DNA from: JACKII01 sp965202745
GTDB taxonomy: Bacteria; Pseudomonadota; Alphaproteobacteria; Bin95
Direction: 5' to 3'
Length of the DNA stretch: 64,000 nt
NCBI GenBank assembly: GCA_965202745.1
Contig: CBDBCB010000017.1
Span: forward strand, 62,001-126,000
Positions 32,820-42,279 of the stretch are shown here, in pieces (position 1 is the stretch's first letter; each line of letters begins with the position of its first letter). The notes under the pieces were generated by a model. It worked only from the letters and a program-made list of their open reading frames with translations. It ran no database searches and was not told the origin of the DNA. The position numbers were made by a program, and so were the translations under genes.

Positions 32820-33824
32820 TTGCCCGATAGCGCTGTAGCCCCATCAGTGGGCTCAAACGAACTGCCTTCGGCGGATGTTGTCAAAGGCTTCTACCGCGAC
32901 ATGCTGATGATCCGGCGCTTCGAGGAGTGGGCTGGGCAGATGTATGGAATGGGCCTGATTGGTGGCTTCTGTCATCTGTATATTGGCCAGGAAGCGGTTG
33001 TCGTCGGTATGCAATCTGCTGCCAAGGAAGGCGACAGTATCATCACGGGCTACCGCGATCATGGCCATATGCTGGCCTGCGGCATGGACCCCAAAGGCGT
33101 GATGGCGGAACTGACCGGACGCGAGGGTGGCTATTCCCGCGGCAAGGGCGGCTCCATGCACATGTCCAGCAAGGAAAAAGGCTTTTATGGCGGGCATGGC
33201 ATTGTCGGCGCCCAGGTCTCGCTGGGCGTAGGACTGGCTTTCGCGCACAAATACCGGGAAGACGGTGGCGCATCGTTTGCCTATTTCGGCGATGGCGCAT
33301 CGAACCAAGGACAAGTCTACGAGTCGTATAACTTGGCCAAAATCTGGAACCTGCCGGTCGTTTTCCTGATTGAAAACAACAAGTACGGCATGGGAACGGC
33401 GATCACCCGCTCAGCGGCGGGCGACGGACTCTATAAGCGCGGTGAGGGCTTTGGCATACCGTCCAAGCGTGTGGATGGCATGGATGTCGCCACCGTGATG
33501 CGCGAAGGCAAAGAAGCGGCTGACTATGCCCGGGAAAATGGTCCGGTGATCCTGGAGATGGAAACTTACCGCTATCGTGGCCACTCGATGTCCGACCCTG
33601 CAAAATACCGCAGCCGTGACGAAGTTTCGAAAATGCGTGAGGAGCGCGATCCGATTGAAAGTCTGCGGGTTCGTGCACTGGCGGCAGGGTTGATGACCGA
33701 AGATGAAATTAAAGCGATGGACCAAGAAGTCCGCGCGATCGTGGTGGAAGCGGCGGAATTTGCACAGCAGTCGCCGGAGCCCGATCTGAAAGAGCTTTAC
33801 ACCGACATTCTGGTTGACGCCTAA
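32820..33824 (+). CDS. pdhA: Pyruvate dehydrogenase E1 component subunit alpha
   Basis: With PdhB, this forms the TPP-dependent E1 that decarboxylates pyruvate and acetylates the lipoyl arm of E2. I place the start at TTG 32820, preceded by GGGAGAG, giving about 334 residues. An upstream in-frame start at 32757 lacks family support. The TPP motif FGDGASNQGQVYESYNLAKI and phosphorylation-loop-like YRYRGHSMSDPAKYRSRDE are present. A pdhA-pdhB-pdhC operon follows. No lpd gene is seen after pdhC. Confidence 0.96.
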   Translation: MPDSAVAPSVGSNELPSADVVKGFYRDMLMIRRFEEWAGQMYGMGLIGGFCHLYIGQEAVVVGMQSAAKEGDSIITGYRDHGHMLACGMDPKGVMAELTGREGGYSRGKGGSMHMSSKEKGFYGGHGIVGAQVSLGVGLAFAHKYREDGGASFAYFGDGASNQGQVYESYNLAKIWNLPVVFLIENNKYGMGTAITRSAAGDGLYKRGEGFGIPSKRVDGMDVATVMREGKEAADYARENGPVILEMETYRYRGHSMSDPAKYRSRDEVSKMREERDPIESLRVRALAAGLMTEDEIKAMDQEVRAIVVEAAEFAQQSPEPDLKELYTDILVDA

Positions 33825-33852
33825 GCGCGCTGCTGACGGAGACGACAAGGCT

Positions 33853-35241
33853 ATGGCTATCGAAATTCTGATGCCGGCTCTTTCGCCGACCATGACGGAA
33901 GGCAAACTTGCCAAATGGCTCGTTAAAGAAGGCGATGAGGTGTGCGCTGGCGACGTCATTGCAGAGATTGAAACCGACAAGGCGACGATGGAATTTGAAG
34001 CGGTCGACGAAGGAAAAGTCGGCTGCATTCTCGTTCCGGAAGGTGCCGAAGGGATATTGGTAAACGCGCCGATTGCTGTCTTGGCCTTGGATGGCGAAGA
34101 CGTGTCGGCGGCTGCTCCGTCGGTCAATGGCGCGAACGGTGCCGCTGCGCCAGCTGCTGCACCTTCAGAAGCACCTTCTACACCTGCGGCTCCGGTTGTG
34201 GCAGCTGTTGCTGACGGGCTGCCCGGTGCGGACATCAAGGCAGAGGCACCGATGGGTGAAACCGTCAACCAGACAGTGCGCGAAGCCTTGCGTGACGCTA
34301 TGGCCGAAGAGATGTGCGCCGATGACAAGGTCTTCCTGATCGGTGAGGAAGTGGCCGAATACCAGGGCGCCTACAAGGTCTCCCAGGGGTTGCTGGAGGA
34401 ATTTGGCGACAAGCGGGTGAAGGACACGCCGATCACCGAGCACGGCTTTGCCGGACTTGGCGTTGGTGCGGCGATGTCCGGCTTGCGGCCCATCGTGGAG
34501 TTCATGACCTGGAACTTCTCCATGCAGGCCATGGACCAGATCATCAATTCAGCGGCCAAGACGCTCTACATGTCCGGCGGCCAGATGGGCTGCCCCATCG
34601 TCTTCCGCGGTCCGAACGGTGCGGCGGCGCGCGTGGCGGCCCAACACTCGCAGTGCTACGCCAGCTGGTATGCACACATACCGGGGCTGATTGTGGTCGC
34701 ACCCTATAGCGCAGCGGATGCGAAGGGGCTTCTGAAGAGCGCGATCCGCAATCCGAACCCGGTGATTTTCCTGGAGAACGAGATTCTCTACGGTCAGTCG
34801 TTTGACGTGCCAACCAATCCCGATTGGACCGTGCCACTGGGCAAGGCCAAGGTGCTGCGTGAAGGCAAGGACGTAACGCTGACCGCGTTCTCTCGCGCTT
34901 GCGGGGATGCGCTGAAGGCTGCCGATCTGCTGGCGGAGCAAGGCATTGAGGCGGAAGTCATCGACCTGCGCACCATCCGGCCATTGGACGTGGCTACCAT
35001 CGTTGCCTCTGTCCGCAAGACCAACCGTTTGGTCTCGGTCGAGGAAGGCTGGCCGACCGCTGGCATTGGGTCCGAACTGGCGGCGCTGATGATGGAACAT
35101 GCCTTCGACGATCTGGATGCGCCAGTGCTGCGTGTTTGCGGCGAGGATGTGCCGATGCCTTACGCTGCCAATTTGGAAGCACTGGCCCTGCCCAGCCCGG
35201 AGCGTATCGCTGAGGCGGTGCGCAAGGTCACTTACGCCTAA
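33853..35241 (+). CDS. pdhB: Pyruvate dehydrogenase E1 component subunit beta with N-terminal lipoyl domain
   Basis: This alphaproteobacterial form joins a lipoyl domain to E1-beta. Residues 1-80 are a lipoyl/biotinyl domain with the lipoylated Lys in ETDKATMEFEAVDEG, followed by an Ala/Pro-rich linker to about residue 130. The E1-beta body then contains DKVFLIGEEVAEYQGAYKVS, GPNGAAARVAAQHSQ and ends EAVRKVTYA. The ATG at 33853 gives 462 residues. The lipoyl segment is very similar to that of PdhC downstream, which suggests duplication. Confidence 0.97.
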   Translation: MAIEILMPALSPTMTEGKLAKWLVKEGDEVCAGDVIAEIETDKATMEFEAVDEGKVGCILVPEGAEGILVNAPIAVLALDGEDVSAAAPSVNGANGAAAPAAAPSEAPSTPAAPVVAAVADGLPGADIKAEAPMGETVNQTVREALRDAMAEEMCADDKVFLIGEEVAEYQGAYKVSQGLLEEFGDKRVKDTPITEHGFAGLGVGAAMSGLRPIVEFMTWNFSMQAMDQIINSAAKTLYMSGGQMGCPIVFRGPNGAAARVAAQHSQCYASWYAHIPGLIVVAPYSAADAKGLLKSAIRNPNPVIFLENEILYGQSFDVPTNPDWTVPLGKAKVLREGKDVTLTAFSRACGDALKAADLLAEQGIEAEVIDLRTIRPLDVATIVASVRKTNRLVSVEEGWPTAGIGSELAALMMEHAFDDLDAPVLRVCGEDVPMPYAANLEALALPSPERIAEAVRKVTYA

Positions 35242-35266
35242 GCCCGGCTGCGGGAGAGGATACACC

Positions 35267-36712
35267 ATGGCGACGCAAATCCTGATGCCGGCGCTTTCCC
35301 CAACCATGACCGAAGGCAATTTGGTCAAATGGCTGGTGAAAGAAGGCGATGCCGTGCGCTCCGGCGACATCATTGCCGAAATTGAAACCGACAAAGCCAC
35401 GATGGAATTCGAGGCCGTAGACGAGGGGACAATCGGCCAGATTTTGGTCGCTGGGGGGGCAGAAGGCGTTGCGGTCAACGCACCTATCGCCGTTCTGCTT
35501 GCGGAAGGAGAAGACGCTTCGGTTGTTAGCAGTGCGGCCTCTGCCGCGCCGACTGCGGCTCCTGCTGAAAGTCCTGCTGCAACTGCCACTGCTGCCTCAC
35601 CAACACCTGCACCGGCAGTCAACGGTGCGGCCTCCGGACCGGTCAAGGCGACACCGCTGGCCAAGCGCATGGCCGCGCAGGCAGGATTGGACATTGGCCC
35701 GCTGACGCCGACAGGCGCTGGCGGCAAGGTCGTGAAAGCTGATATTGAGCGCGCGCTGGCGTGTGGCTCCAATGCTGCTGCTGGAGCGGTATCCGCAGGC
35801 GGACGTGTCATCGCAAGCCCGCTCGTCCGGCGGTTGGCGGCGGAAGCGAACCTGCCGCTCGCCCGCATTCGGGGTACTGGTCCGAATGGGCGGATCGTGA
35901 AACGGGATATTGATCGGGTGGTGAAAGAAGGCCTGCTGGCAGCGGCGCAGGCGGAAGCTTCCGCAGTGACAGCGGCACCCGCGGCGCCGGCAGCCAAGCT
36001 GGACAAGCCGGAACTGGCCGGTCTGCCCGACTACGAGTTGATCCCGCACACCAGCATGCGCCGCACCATTGCGCGCCGCCTGACCGCTTCCAAGCAGACC
36101 GTGCCGCACTTCTATCTGACGGTAGACGTGGAACTCGACACACTGTTGGAAGCGCGCAAGCAGATCAACGCGAACGCACCGGAAGGCGTGAAGGTTTCGG
36201 TTAATGACTTCGTCATCAAGGCTGCGGCCATGGCCCTGATGCGCGTGCCGGACGCTAACGCTGCCTTCACCGAAGAAGGCATCCTGAAGTTCGACTCTGC
36301 CGATATCTCCGTTGCTGTCGCGATCCCCGGCGGTCTGATTACGCCGATCATCCGGGAGGCGCACAAAAAGGGCCTAGCGGAGATTTCAGCGGAGATGGCG
36401 GACCTCGCCAAGCGCGCCCGCGAGGGCAAGCTGAAGCCGATGGAGTTCACCGGCGGCACGTTCAGCATCTCTAACCTGGGCATGTTTGGAATCAAACAGT
36501 TAGACGCCGTCATCAATCCGCCGCAGGGCGCAATCCTGGCGGTTGGTGCCGGCGAGCAGCGTCCGGTGGTGAAGAATGGTCAATTGGCGGTTGCGACGGT
36601 GATGAGCTGCTCCATGTCGGTGGATCACCGGGTGATCGACGGCGCGCTAGGGGCGCAATACCTGGCCGCCTTCAAGCCATTGATTGAGAATCCGTCGTTA
36701 ATGCTGCTCTAG
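35267..36712 (+). CDS. pdhC: Dihydrolipoamide acetyltransferase (PDH E2)
   Basis: E2 is the core of the pyruvate dehydrogenase complex, passing acetyl groups from lipoyl to CoA. The 481 residues contain one lipoyl domain (ETDKATMEFEAVDEG near residue 43), two peripheral-subunit-binding-like segments (TPLAKRMAAQAGLDIGPLTP and ASPLVRRLAAEANLPLARI) and the catalytic domain ending with SVDHRVIDGALGAQYLAAF, which holds the active-site His. An apparently doubled subunit-binding segment is unusual; one is standard. AGGA precedes the ATG at 35267. Confidence 0.96.
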   Translation: MATQILMPALSPTMTEGNLVKWLVKEGDAVRSGDIIAEIETDKATMEFEAVDEGTIGQILVAGGAEGVAVNAPIAVLLAEGEDASVVSSAASAAPTAAPAESPAATATAASPTPAPAVNGAASGPVKATPLAKRMAAQAGLDIGPLTPTGAGGKVVKADIERALACGSNAAAGAVSAGGRVIASPLVRRLAAEANLPLARIRGTGPNGRIVKRDIDRVVKEGLLAAAQAEASAVTAAPAAPAAKLDKPELAGLPDYELIPHTSMRRTIARRLTASKQTVPHFYLTVDVELDTLLEARKQINANAPEGVKVSVNDFVIKAAAMALMRVPDANAAFTEEGILKFDSADISVAVAIPGGLITPIIREAHKKGLAEISAEMADLAKRAREGKLKPMEFTGGTFSISNLGMFGIKQLDAVINPPQGAILAVGAGEQRPVVKNGQLAVATVMSCSMSVDHRVIDGALGAQYLAAFKPLIENPSLMLL

Positions 36713-36734
36713 TGAACACCGGCTGCCCGGGCGT

Positions 36735-37121
36735 TCAGGCGTCCGGCAGCTTGGCTGAGACTTCAATCTCGATTTTCATTTCCGGCCGTACCAGCCCGCA
36801 AACCAGCAAGGTGCTGGCAGGGCGGATGTCGCCGAATTTCTCGCCGCAAACTTTCAGGATGTCCGGTACATCTGCCCGATCGCAAACGTAGAGGGTAGAG
36901 CGCACGACGTCTTTCAGTGTGCAGCCAGCTTGTTCCAGTGCCCATTCGATATTGCGGAAGGTCTGGCGGGTTTGCTCTTCCGCACCCTCTGCCAGCGAGT
37001 TGTTGGAATAGTCCAGGCCGGCGCAGCCCGCGACGAAGACGAAGCCGCCATCCACAACTGCCCGCGAATATCCGGCAGATTTTTCCAAAGCGGAGCCGGA
37101 GGAGATCAGTGTACGGACCAT
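36735..37121 (-). CDS. RidA-family protein
   Basis: RidA/YjgF proteins hydrolyse reactive enamine/imine intermediates. The 128-residue protein has the family fold markers AGYSRAVVDGGFVFVAGCAG, TLYVCDRADVPDILKVCGE and IRPASTLLVCGLVRPEMKIE, ending EIEVSAKL. The Arg that binds substrate carboxylates corresponds to IRPAS. It is transcribed leftward toward pdhC. The physiological substrate cannot be named. Confidence 0.85.
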   Translation of the reverse strand: MVRTLISSGSALEKSAGYSRAVVDGGFVFVAGCAGLDYSNNSLAEGAEEQTRQTFRNIEWALEQAGCTLKDVVRSTLYVCDRADVPDILKVCGEKFGDIRPASTLLVCGLVRPEMKIEIEVSAKLPDA

Positions 37122-37194
37122 GGGCTGGGTTCCTTCTGTCAGGTAAAGGCTACAACCCTAAATATTCCTTGGCGTTTTGAGTAGAGCCGATGGC

Positions 37195-38046
37195 TCACAC
37201 CCGCTCCAGGAAGCCGATTACGGAGTCGGTAAAGTGGTCGTTCTTATCGCCTGCCACCATATGGCCTGCGCCGGAGACATCGACGAATTCCGCGTGCGGC
37301 ACATATTGCAGGAATTCCTTCGCCCGCTCCTCCGTCACCAGATCGCTGGAGCCGCCGCGCACGAGAAGCGTGGGGCAGGTCAGGCGTTTGGCAGCGGCGA
37401 TCAGCCTGTCTGGATCACGCTCTTCCCGCCGCCGGTCGGCATCGGTCACGAAGCGCGGCTCCCAGTGCCAATAGTAGCGCCCATCGTCGCGCAGGCACAG
37501 GTTCTTCAGCAGACCGGAATTGTCTTTCGGGCGTTTGCGGTGCGGCAGGTAGCTGGCAACGTAGTTGGCACAATCATCCAGATCAGCAAAGCCTGTCTCG
37601 GCCCTGGCGCATGAAGTCGATGATGCGTTCGACGCCAGCCTGCTCCACCGTCGGGGTGATATCGACCAGTACCAGCGTGGACAGCACAGGCGTATCGCTC
37701 TCGCCCTGTCCCAACAGGGAGGAGATGCCTCCCAACGAGGTGCCAACAACGGCGGGCGGCGCATTGAATGTGGCGCAGACGTCCGCATGTCTTGTGCGAA
37801 AAAGTCGATGTGGTAGTGCGCGTCAGGCGACCATTCGCTTTCGCCATGACCGCGCTGGTCCACTGTATAGGCACACCAACCCTTCTGCGCGAGGAAGCTG
37901 GTGGCTCCACCCCACGCATGTCTGGTTTGGCCGCCGCCATGCAGCAGGACAACCGGTCTAACCTTATCGTCGCCCCAGCGGTCGGCTGCCAGTGTCAAGC
38001 CGTTACTGGTGGCAAAGGTCATGCTAACCGGTTCGATGGGGGGCAT
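37195..38046 (-). pseudogene. Alpha/beta hydrolase gene with two compensating frameshifts
   Basis: The ends are clearly an alpha/beta hydrolase: VVLLHGGGQTRHAWGG with the oxyanion loop, AYTVDQRGHGESEW, and the C-terminal LVRGGSSDLVTEE and GAGHMVAGDKN with the catalytic His. The middle of the open frame (about 37600-37790) is nonsense (proline/arginine/tryptophan-rich). A different frame there reads AVVGTSLGGISSLLGQG, containing the nucleophile elbow G-x-S-x-G. Two indels of opposite effect therefore displace the nucleophile segment, and as written the enzyme lacks its catalytic Ser. Confidence 0.85.
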
Positions 38047-38126
38047 GGCGAAGTTTCCCGTGATGGCTTTAAGATTTCAGTCGGCATACGTTATCCAACG
38101 GATAGCCGAACAGGAGAAGCAGAGTT

Positions 38127-39122
38127 ATGCGCGCAGCTTGGTATGAGGAACTTGGACCCGCCCGCGAGGTATTGCAGGTCGGCGAACAACCCACCGTCAC
38201 CGCCGGACCGGGTGAGGTGCGGATGAAGCTGCATGCGAGCGGCATCAATCCCTCCGATGTAAAGCGCCGCGGCGGGTATGGCCGCTACACCAAGCCGGAC
38301 GGCCCTATCGTGATTCCCAACAGCGATGGCGCAGGTGTGATCGACCAGATTGGCGCGGGCGTCAGTGAGGAGATGATCGGGCAGCGGGTCTGGCTGTTCA
38401 ACGGCCAGCGGCTGGGCCGGACGCTCGGCACGGCGGCTGAATACATCGCGCTCGACGCCAAGCTGGTGACGCCGCTGCCGGAGGGGGTGAGTTTCGCGGC
38501 AGGCGCGTGCCTCGGCATTCCCTGCATGACGGCGCACTACGGCGTGTTCTCGGAAGGACCAGTCAAAGGCAAGACCGTGCTGGTGACAGGCGGTGCGGGT
38601 GCAGTCGGGCACTATGCAATTCAGTTAGCCAAGCGGAACGGGGCGGAGGTCATCGCGACCGTCAGCGGCCCGGAAAAGGCGGCGGAGGCCAAGGCCGCGG
38701 GAGCGGACCACGTGCTGAACTATCGAGGGCAGGATATCGGCGCAGAAGTGCGGGCGCTCACTGGTGGCAAGGGCATCGACCATGTCTGCGAGGTGGATTT
38801 CGGCGGCAATCTGGCCGCGAACCTGCAATGTGTGGCGCAGAACGGCTCGATCACGACTTATGCAACGGATGGGGACAAGTCTCCCGCACTGCCGGTCGGT
38901 GACCTGATGGCCCGCTGCATCACCATCCGGATTTTTGTGCTGAACTTGCTGCCTCGGGCAAAGCTGAAGCAGGCCCAGAACGATATCAGCCGCTGGCTGG
39001 CCGAAGGCGAGTGCGTTCACCGGGTGCCGGAAATCTATCCGATGGCCGAGATTGCCGCCGCACACGAGGCGGTGGAGGCCTATGAGAAGTTCGGGACGAT
39101 TGTGGTTGACCCGTCGCGGTGA
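38127..39122 (+). CDS. Zinc-independent quinone reductase-like MDR family oxidoreductase
   Basis: This is a medium-chain dehydrogenase/reductase of the NADPH:quinone reductase type, 331 residues. The N-terminal GroES-like part contains MKLHASGINPSDVKRRGGYG. The Rossmann part has the NADPH loop VTGGAGAVGHYAIQLAKRNG, with AAGADHVLNYRG and FGTIVVDPSR at the end. No structural or catalytic zinc cysteines are seen. It is divergent from the broken hydrolase gene; the substrate is unknown. Confidence 0.88.
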   Translation: MRAAWYEELGPAREVLQVGEQPTVTAGPGEVRMKLHASGINPSDVKRRGGYGRYTKPDGPIVIPNSDGAGVIDQIGAGVSEEMIGQRVWLFNGQRLGRTLGTAAEYIALDAKLVTPLPEGVSFAAGACLGIPCMTAHYGVFSEGPVKGKTVLVTGGAGAVGHYAIQLAKRNGAEVIATVSGPEKAAEAKAAGADHVLNYRGQDIGAEVRALTGGKGIDHVCEVDFGGNLAANLQCVAQNGSITTYATDGDKSPALPVGDLMARCITIRIFVLNLLPRAKLKQAQNDISRWLAEGECVHRVPEIYPMAEIAAAHEAVEAYEKFGTIVVDPSR

Positions 39123-39148
39123 ACCCCGCTACGCCCTCGGCAAATAAG

Positions 39149-39597
39149 CTATTCGCGCACAAGGACGCCATGACCGACTAACGGGTGTTCGCCACCCTCA
39201 GCCGCGATGAAGTCCAGAGTATGATTGTTCAGCAGTTTCATCTGGAAGAGTGTGAAATCTCCATGCTCGACTACGTCTATGGTGCCATCCTTACTAATCA
39301 CGCCGAGTATAATTTCAGTGGATGCATAAGTGTGTCGGTTGCCATCATGGCTATGCATGTTGTTGTTGATGATTTCCCAAGAATGAGTGCCCTTAAGGAA
39401 CGGTCCATCTTGTTCCGTAAATTCGAAACGCTGAAACTGCTCTGTCTTTCCGGCAGGCAGCATGAAGAAAGACTTCCCGATCCAAACGCCAACAAGATTG
39501 GGATAGGGTGCCCGGCAGGTTTATTCTGGGCTCTGGCTTGTTCACTGGAGATAAACAGACAGAGGACAAGACTAAAAGACGCCAAAATACGCAGCAT
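39149..39597 (-). pseudogene. Small exported protein gene, frameshifted
   Basis: The N-terminus is a good signal peptide (ILASFSLVLCLFISSEQARA). After KPAGHPIP the frame must shift, near 39499, to continue NLVGVWIGKSFFMLPAGKTE and run to VGHGVLVRE at 39149. The mature sequence resembles small secreted proteins with a lipocalin-like N-L-V-G-x-W opening and TGTHSWEI-type strands. I do not recognise a named family. The combined product would be about 145 residues. Confidence 0.6.
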
Positions 39598-39624
39598 GAT
39601 TAATGTCCTTCTATCTTCTGCCGG

Positions 39625-40962
39625 CTACCGCATCGCTTCCAGCAAATTGCTCACCGGCACGTCGGCTGCACCATCCAGCGCCAGGCTCCTCAACGCCGCG
39701 CCCTTCTCCCCTAGCAGCGCCTCGTATTTGCCCAGCAAGCCTTCCTGGAAGTTTGGTGAGTCGTGCGCGCCGGAGGGGTTGTCACGATCCTCGCGAACGA
39801 TGCCGTCCGCAGTGTGTACCTCTACCCAACCCGGATATTTGGCCGGATAGATCGAGTCGAGGTAGCTGTCGCCGACAATCTCAATCCGGTTGGCGAGGCT
39901 GACCACATCGTCCGCTGCCATGCGCTCGTAGGTGAATTGGGCGGGGAGAACCGCGCCGTCTGTCAGGGCCGCCGCTACGCAGTACCGCGCCGACATCTGC
40001 GCATTCAGCGAGGTGCCGGGGGCGTAATCATAGCCGCACTGCACATCCACCACATTGGCAAGGCCGATCACCACGTGCTCGTCCGGTGTGGGCGCGCGGC
40101 CAAGCTGGTTCCGGATGGCGATGCCGCAATCATTGTAGGCATGGACAGAGCCACACGCCGCGAAGGGCTTGAAGTTGGTGGTCAGCAGTTCCCAGCGCTC
40201 GCCAAGGCCGTCCAGCAGCTTGCGCCCGTCTGCATAGTCGCTGAAGGCGGTCAGGAAGCTGCCGTTTGCCGTCTCCAGCACCTTTGTCGGGCCTGAGAAG
40301 CCACGGGCCGCCAGTTCCGCTGCCATCACACCGGATTGCGCGGCACGGCCGGGGTGGAAGCGCTTGCTCATCGCACCGTCGGCGTTGAAGGCGAACAGGC
40401 CGGAGCCCTGGGTCGCGGCCAGGCCGAGCGCCCAGGCGGTTTGCTCTGTATCCAGCCATAACAGCCAGCTCGCCGCTGCCGCTGCACCCATCGGGCCGCA
40501 AACGCCGGTCAGGTGCCAGCCGCGCAGCCGAGCCTGGTTCGGGTCCAATGCCATCGACATACGGATCATGGTTTCGTAGCCAATGGCAACCGCCGTTATC
40601 AACTGACCAAGCGTCCGCTTTTTCGTCTGGGCCACCGCGACGGCAGCCGGGATAACGACCGCGCCGGGGTGCAGTTTTTGGCAGAAATCGTCCAATTCAA
40701 AGGCGTGAGCGGCGATGCCGTTGACGAAAGCGGCATCGCTGGCGCGCAGCAGGGCTTCGTCTTCGCCCCAGACCGTGGCAGCGTCATCACTGTCCGGTGC
40801 GGTTGCGCCGAAGGCCCAGTCGCGAGCGATGCCAGTCCAGTCTTCGCCTTGACCGTGCAGGCCGACGCCCAGCGTATCCAGCAAGGCCATGCGGATGGAC
40901 TTTTCGACATTGGCGGGCAGGGACCCCCGGTCATAACCGGCGATCCAGGCGGCAAGGTCCAA
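39625..40962 (-). CDS. MmgE/PrpD-family protein
   Basis: The family includes 2-methylcitrate dehydratase (PrpD) and relatives such as cis-aconitate decarboxylase. The 445-residue protein opens DLAAWIAGYDRGSLPANVEK and has ALLDTLGVGLHG, FVNGIAAHAFELDDFCQKLH (the conserved HAxExDD region), GAAAAASWLLWLD and FKPFAACGSVHAYNDC. It lies 56 bp downstream of the PrpF-like gene on the same strand and opposite a PrpB-like gene, suggesting a methylcitrate-type or related branched tricarboxylate pathway. Exact specificity is open. Confidence 0.87.
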   Translation of the reverse strand: MDLAAWIAGYDRGSLPANVEKSIRMALLDTLGVGLHGQGEDWTGIARDWAFGATAPDSDDAATVWGEDEALLRASDAAFVNGIAAHAFELDDFCQKLHPGAVVIPAAVAVAQTKKRTLGQLITAVAIGYETMIRMSMALDPNQARLRGWHLTGVCGPMGAAAAASWLLWLDTEQTAWALGLAATQGSGLFAFNADGAMSKRFHPGRAAQSGVMAAELAARGFSGPTKVLETANGSFLTAFSDYADGRKLLDGLGERWELLTTNFKPFAACGSVHAYNDCGIAIRNQLGRAPTPDEHVVIGLANVVDVQCGYDYAPGTSLNAQMSARYCVAAALTDGAVLPAQFTYERMAADDVVSLANRIEIVGDSYLDSIYPAKYPGWVEVHTADGIVREDRDNPSGAHDSPNFQEGLLGKYEALLGEKGAALRSLALDGAADVPVSNLLEAMR

Positions 40963-41018
40963 GGTGAGGTTGCGGGCAGAGCGTCCGCGCGGCTGGAAAT
41001 GGTATCGGGCATTGGGAT

Positions 41019-42203
41019 TTACTCCGCAGCTTGGGAGAGAGGTTGCGCCGCCAGCTTCGGATTCTTGGCGGCGGAAACATAGACGTAGTCATCCATCAGG
41101 CGGCGTTGGGTGCAGAAGACGCTGGCGGCCTCCGCATGCCAAGTGCCGTCCGGCTGGCGGTTAACGGAGGCATCCACGACTGTTGTGCCGGAGGGTTGGC
41201 CGACGCGGACGGCCTCGCCCGCTCGCGTGACTTCGTGCACGATGGTGCCTTCAATCTTGGCAGCAACTGAGGTGCAGAGCGCCCCCGTCAGCGGAATGGC
41301 CCGGTGCGGTGCGCCGACGGAGATCATGCGGGCGAGCAAATCAACGTCATCCGCCGCCATGGTGTTGCCATCGAGCGTTTGGGTTTCGGCCGGCGGCGCG
41401 ACATAGGCCACCTTCGGCGCACTGGGTGTTTTCGCAGCAGCTTCCAGGTCAGATGTGATGCCCATGGCGACGCTGGTAGCACGGCGCATGGCCTCAAGCT
41501 TGGCGAGCAGTGCCGCGTCGTTGTCCATCGACATCGGGGACTCAGTGCCGTTCATGCCGACATCAGCGGCCCGCACGAAAACGCAGGGGTTGGCCGCGTC
41601 CACCATCGATGCCTCAATCGTAGAGCCGTCCGCCAAGGCTAGCGTATCGACCACATTGCCCGTCGGCAGCAGCCTACCGGTACGCGCGCCGCCGGGTGAG
41701 AGGAAGTCCAGCTTCACCGGCGAACCGGTGCCGGCCACACCAGGCAAGGCGAAATCGCCATCAACCGCGGCGAAGCCGTCATACAGGGCGAAGCCGCTGA
41801 CGATGATCTTCTTGGTGTTGGTGTTGTAGATGCGGATAGCGGCCTTGCTGCCTTCGACTTGCACCACGCCCTCATCCACGGCGAAGGGGGCCATGGCGCT
41901 CGACATGTTGCCGCAATTGCTGCTGTCGTCCACGGCCTCTGCCGTCGGCGAGACCTGGAAGAAGGTGTAGTTGATGTCGGCATCGTCCCGAGTGCTGGGG
42001 GCGATCACGCAAACCTTGCTCAGCGAGGAGATGCCGCCGCCCATGCCGTCCAATTGGCGGCCGTTAGGGTCATTGCCGCCGATGGCCGAGCGGAACAGGT
42101 CGGCCCAGACCGAGCGGTCGGCGGGCAGGTCGTGGGCATGAAACACAATGGCTTTGCTGGTTCCACCGCGCATGAAAACGGCAGGGACACGGTACTGGCG
42201 CAT
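41019..42203 (-). CDS. PrpF-family isomerase (methylaconitate or oxalomesaconate type)
   Basis: PrpF proteins isomerise unsaturated tricarboxylates: 2-methylaconitate in the AcnD/PrpF methylcitrate route, or 4-oxalomesaconate in GalD relatives. The 394 residues begin RQYRVPAVFMRGGTSKAIVF and contain GGGISSLSKVCVIAPS, DSSNCGNMSSAMAPFA with the catalytic Cys, and ANPCVFVRAADVGMNGTE with the second Cys. It is followed by the MmgE/PrpD gene in a probable operon. It starts 76 bp from the divergent PrpB-like gene. Confidence 0.87.
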   Translation of the reverse strand: MRQYRVPAVFMRGGTSKAIVFHAHDLPADRSVWADLFRSAIGGNDPNGRQLDGMGGGISSLSKVCVIAPSTRDDADINYTFFQVSPTAEAVDDSSNCGNMSSAMAPFAVDEGVVQVEGSKAAIRIYNTNTKKIIVSGFALYDGFAAVDGDFALPGVAGTGSPVKLDFLSPGGARTGRLLPTGNVVDTLALADGSTIEASMVDAANPCVFVRAADVGMNGTESPMSMDNDAALLAKLEAMRRATSVAMGITSDLEAAAKTPSAPKVAYVAPPAETQTLDGNTMAADDVDLLARMISVGAPHRAIPLTGALCTSVAAKIEGTIVHEVTRAGEAVRVGQPSGTTVVDASVNRQPDGTWHAEAASVFCTQRRLMDDYVYVSAAKNPKLAAQPLSQAAE

Positions 42204-42279
42204 TCTGGGCTTCCCTCATAAGTGTTTGCGGGGCACTGTCGCGCCAAATCTTACCGAACGCAACGGAGCGAGAAAGCAC

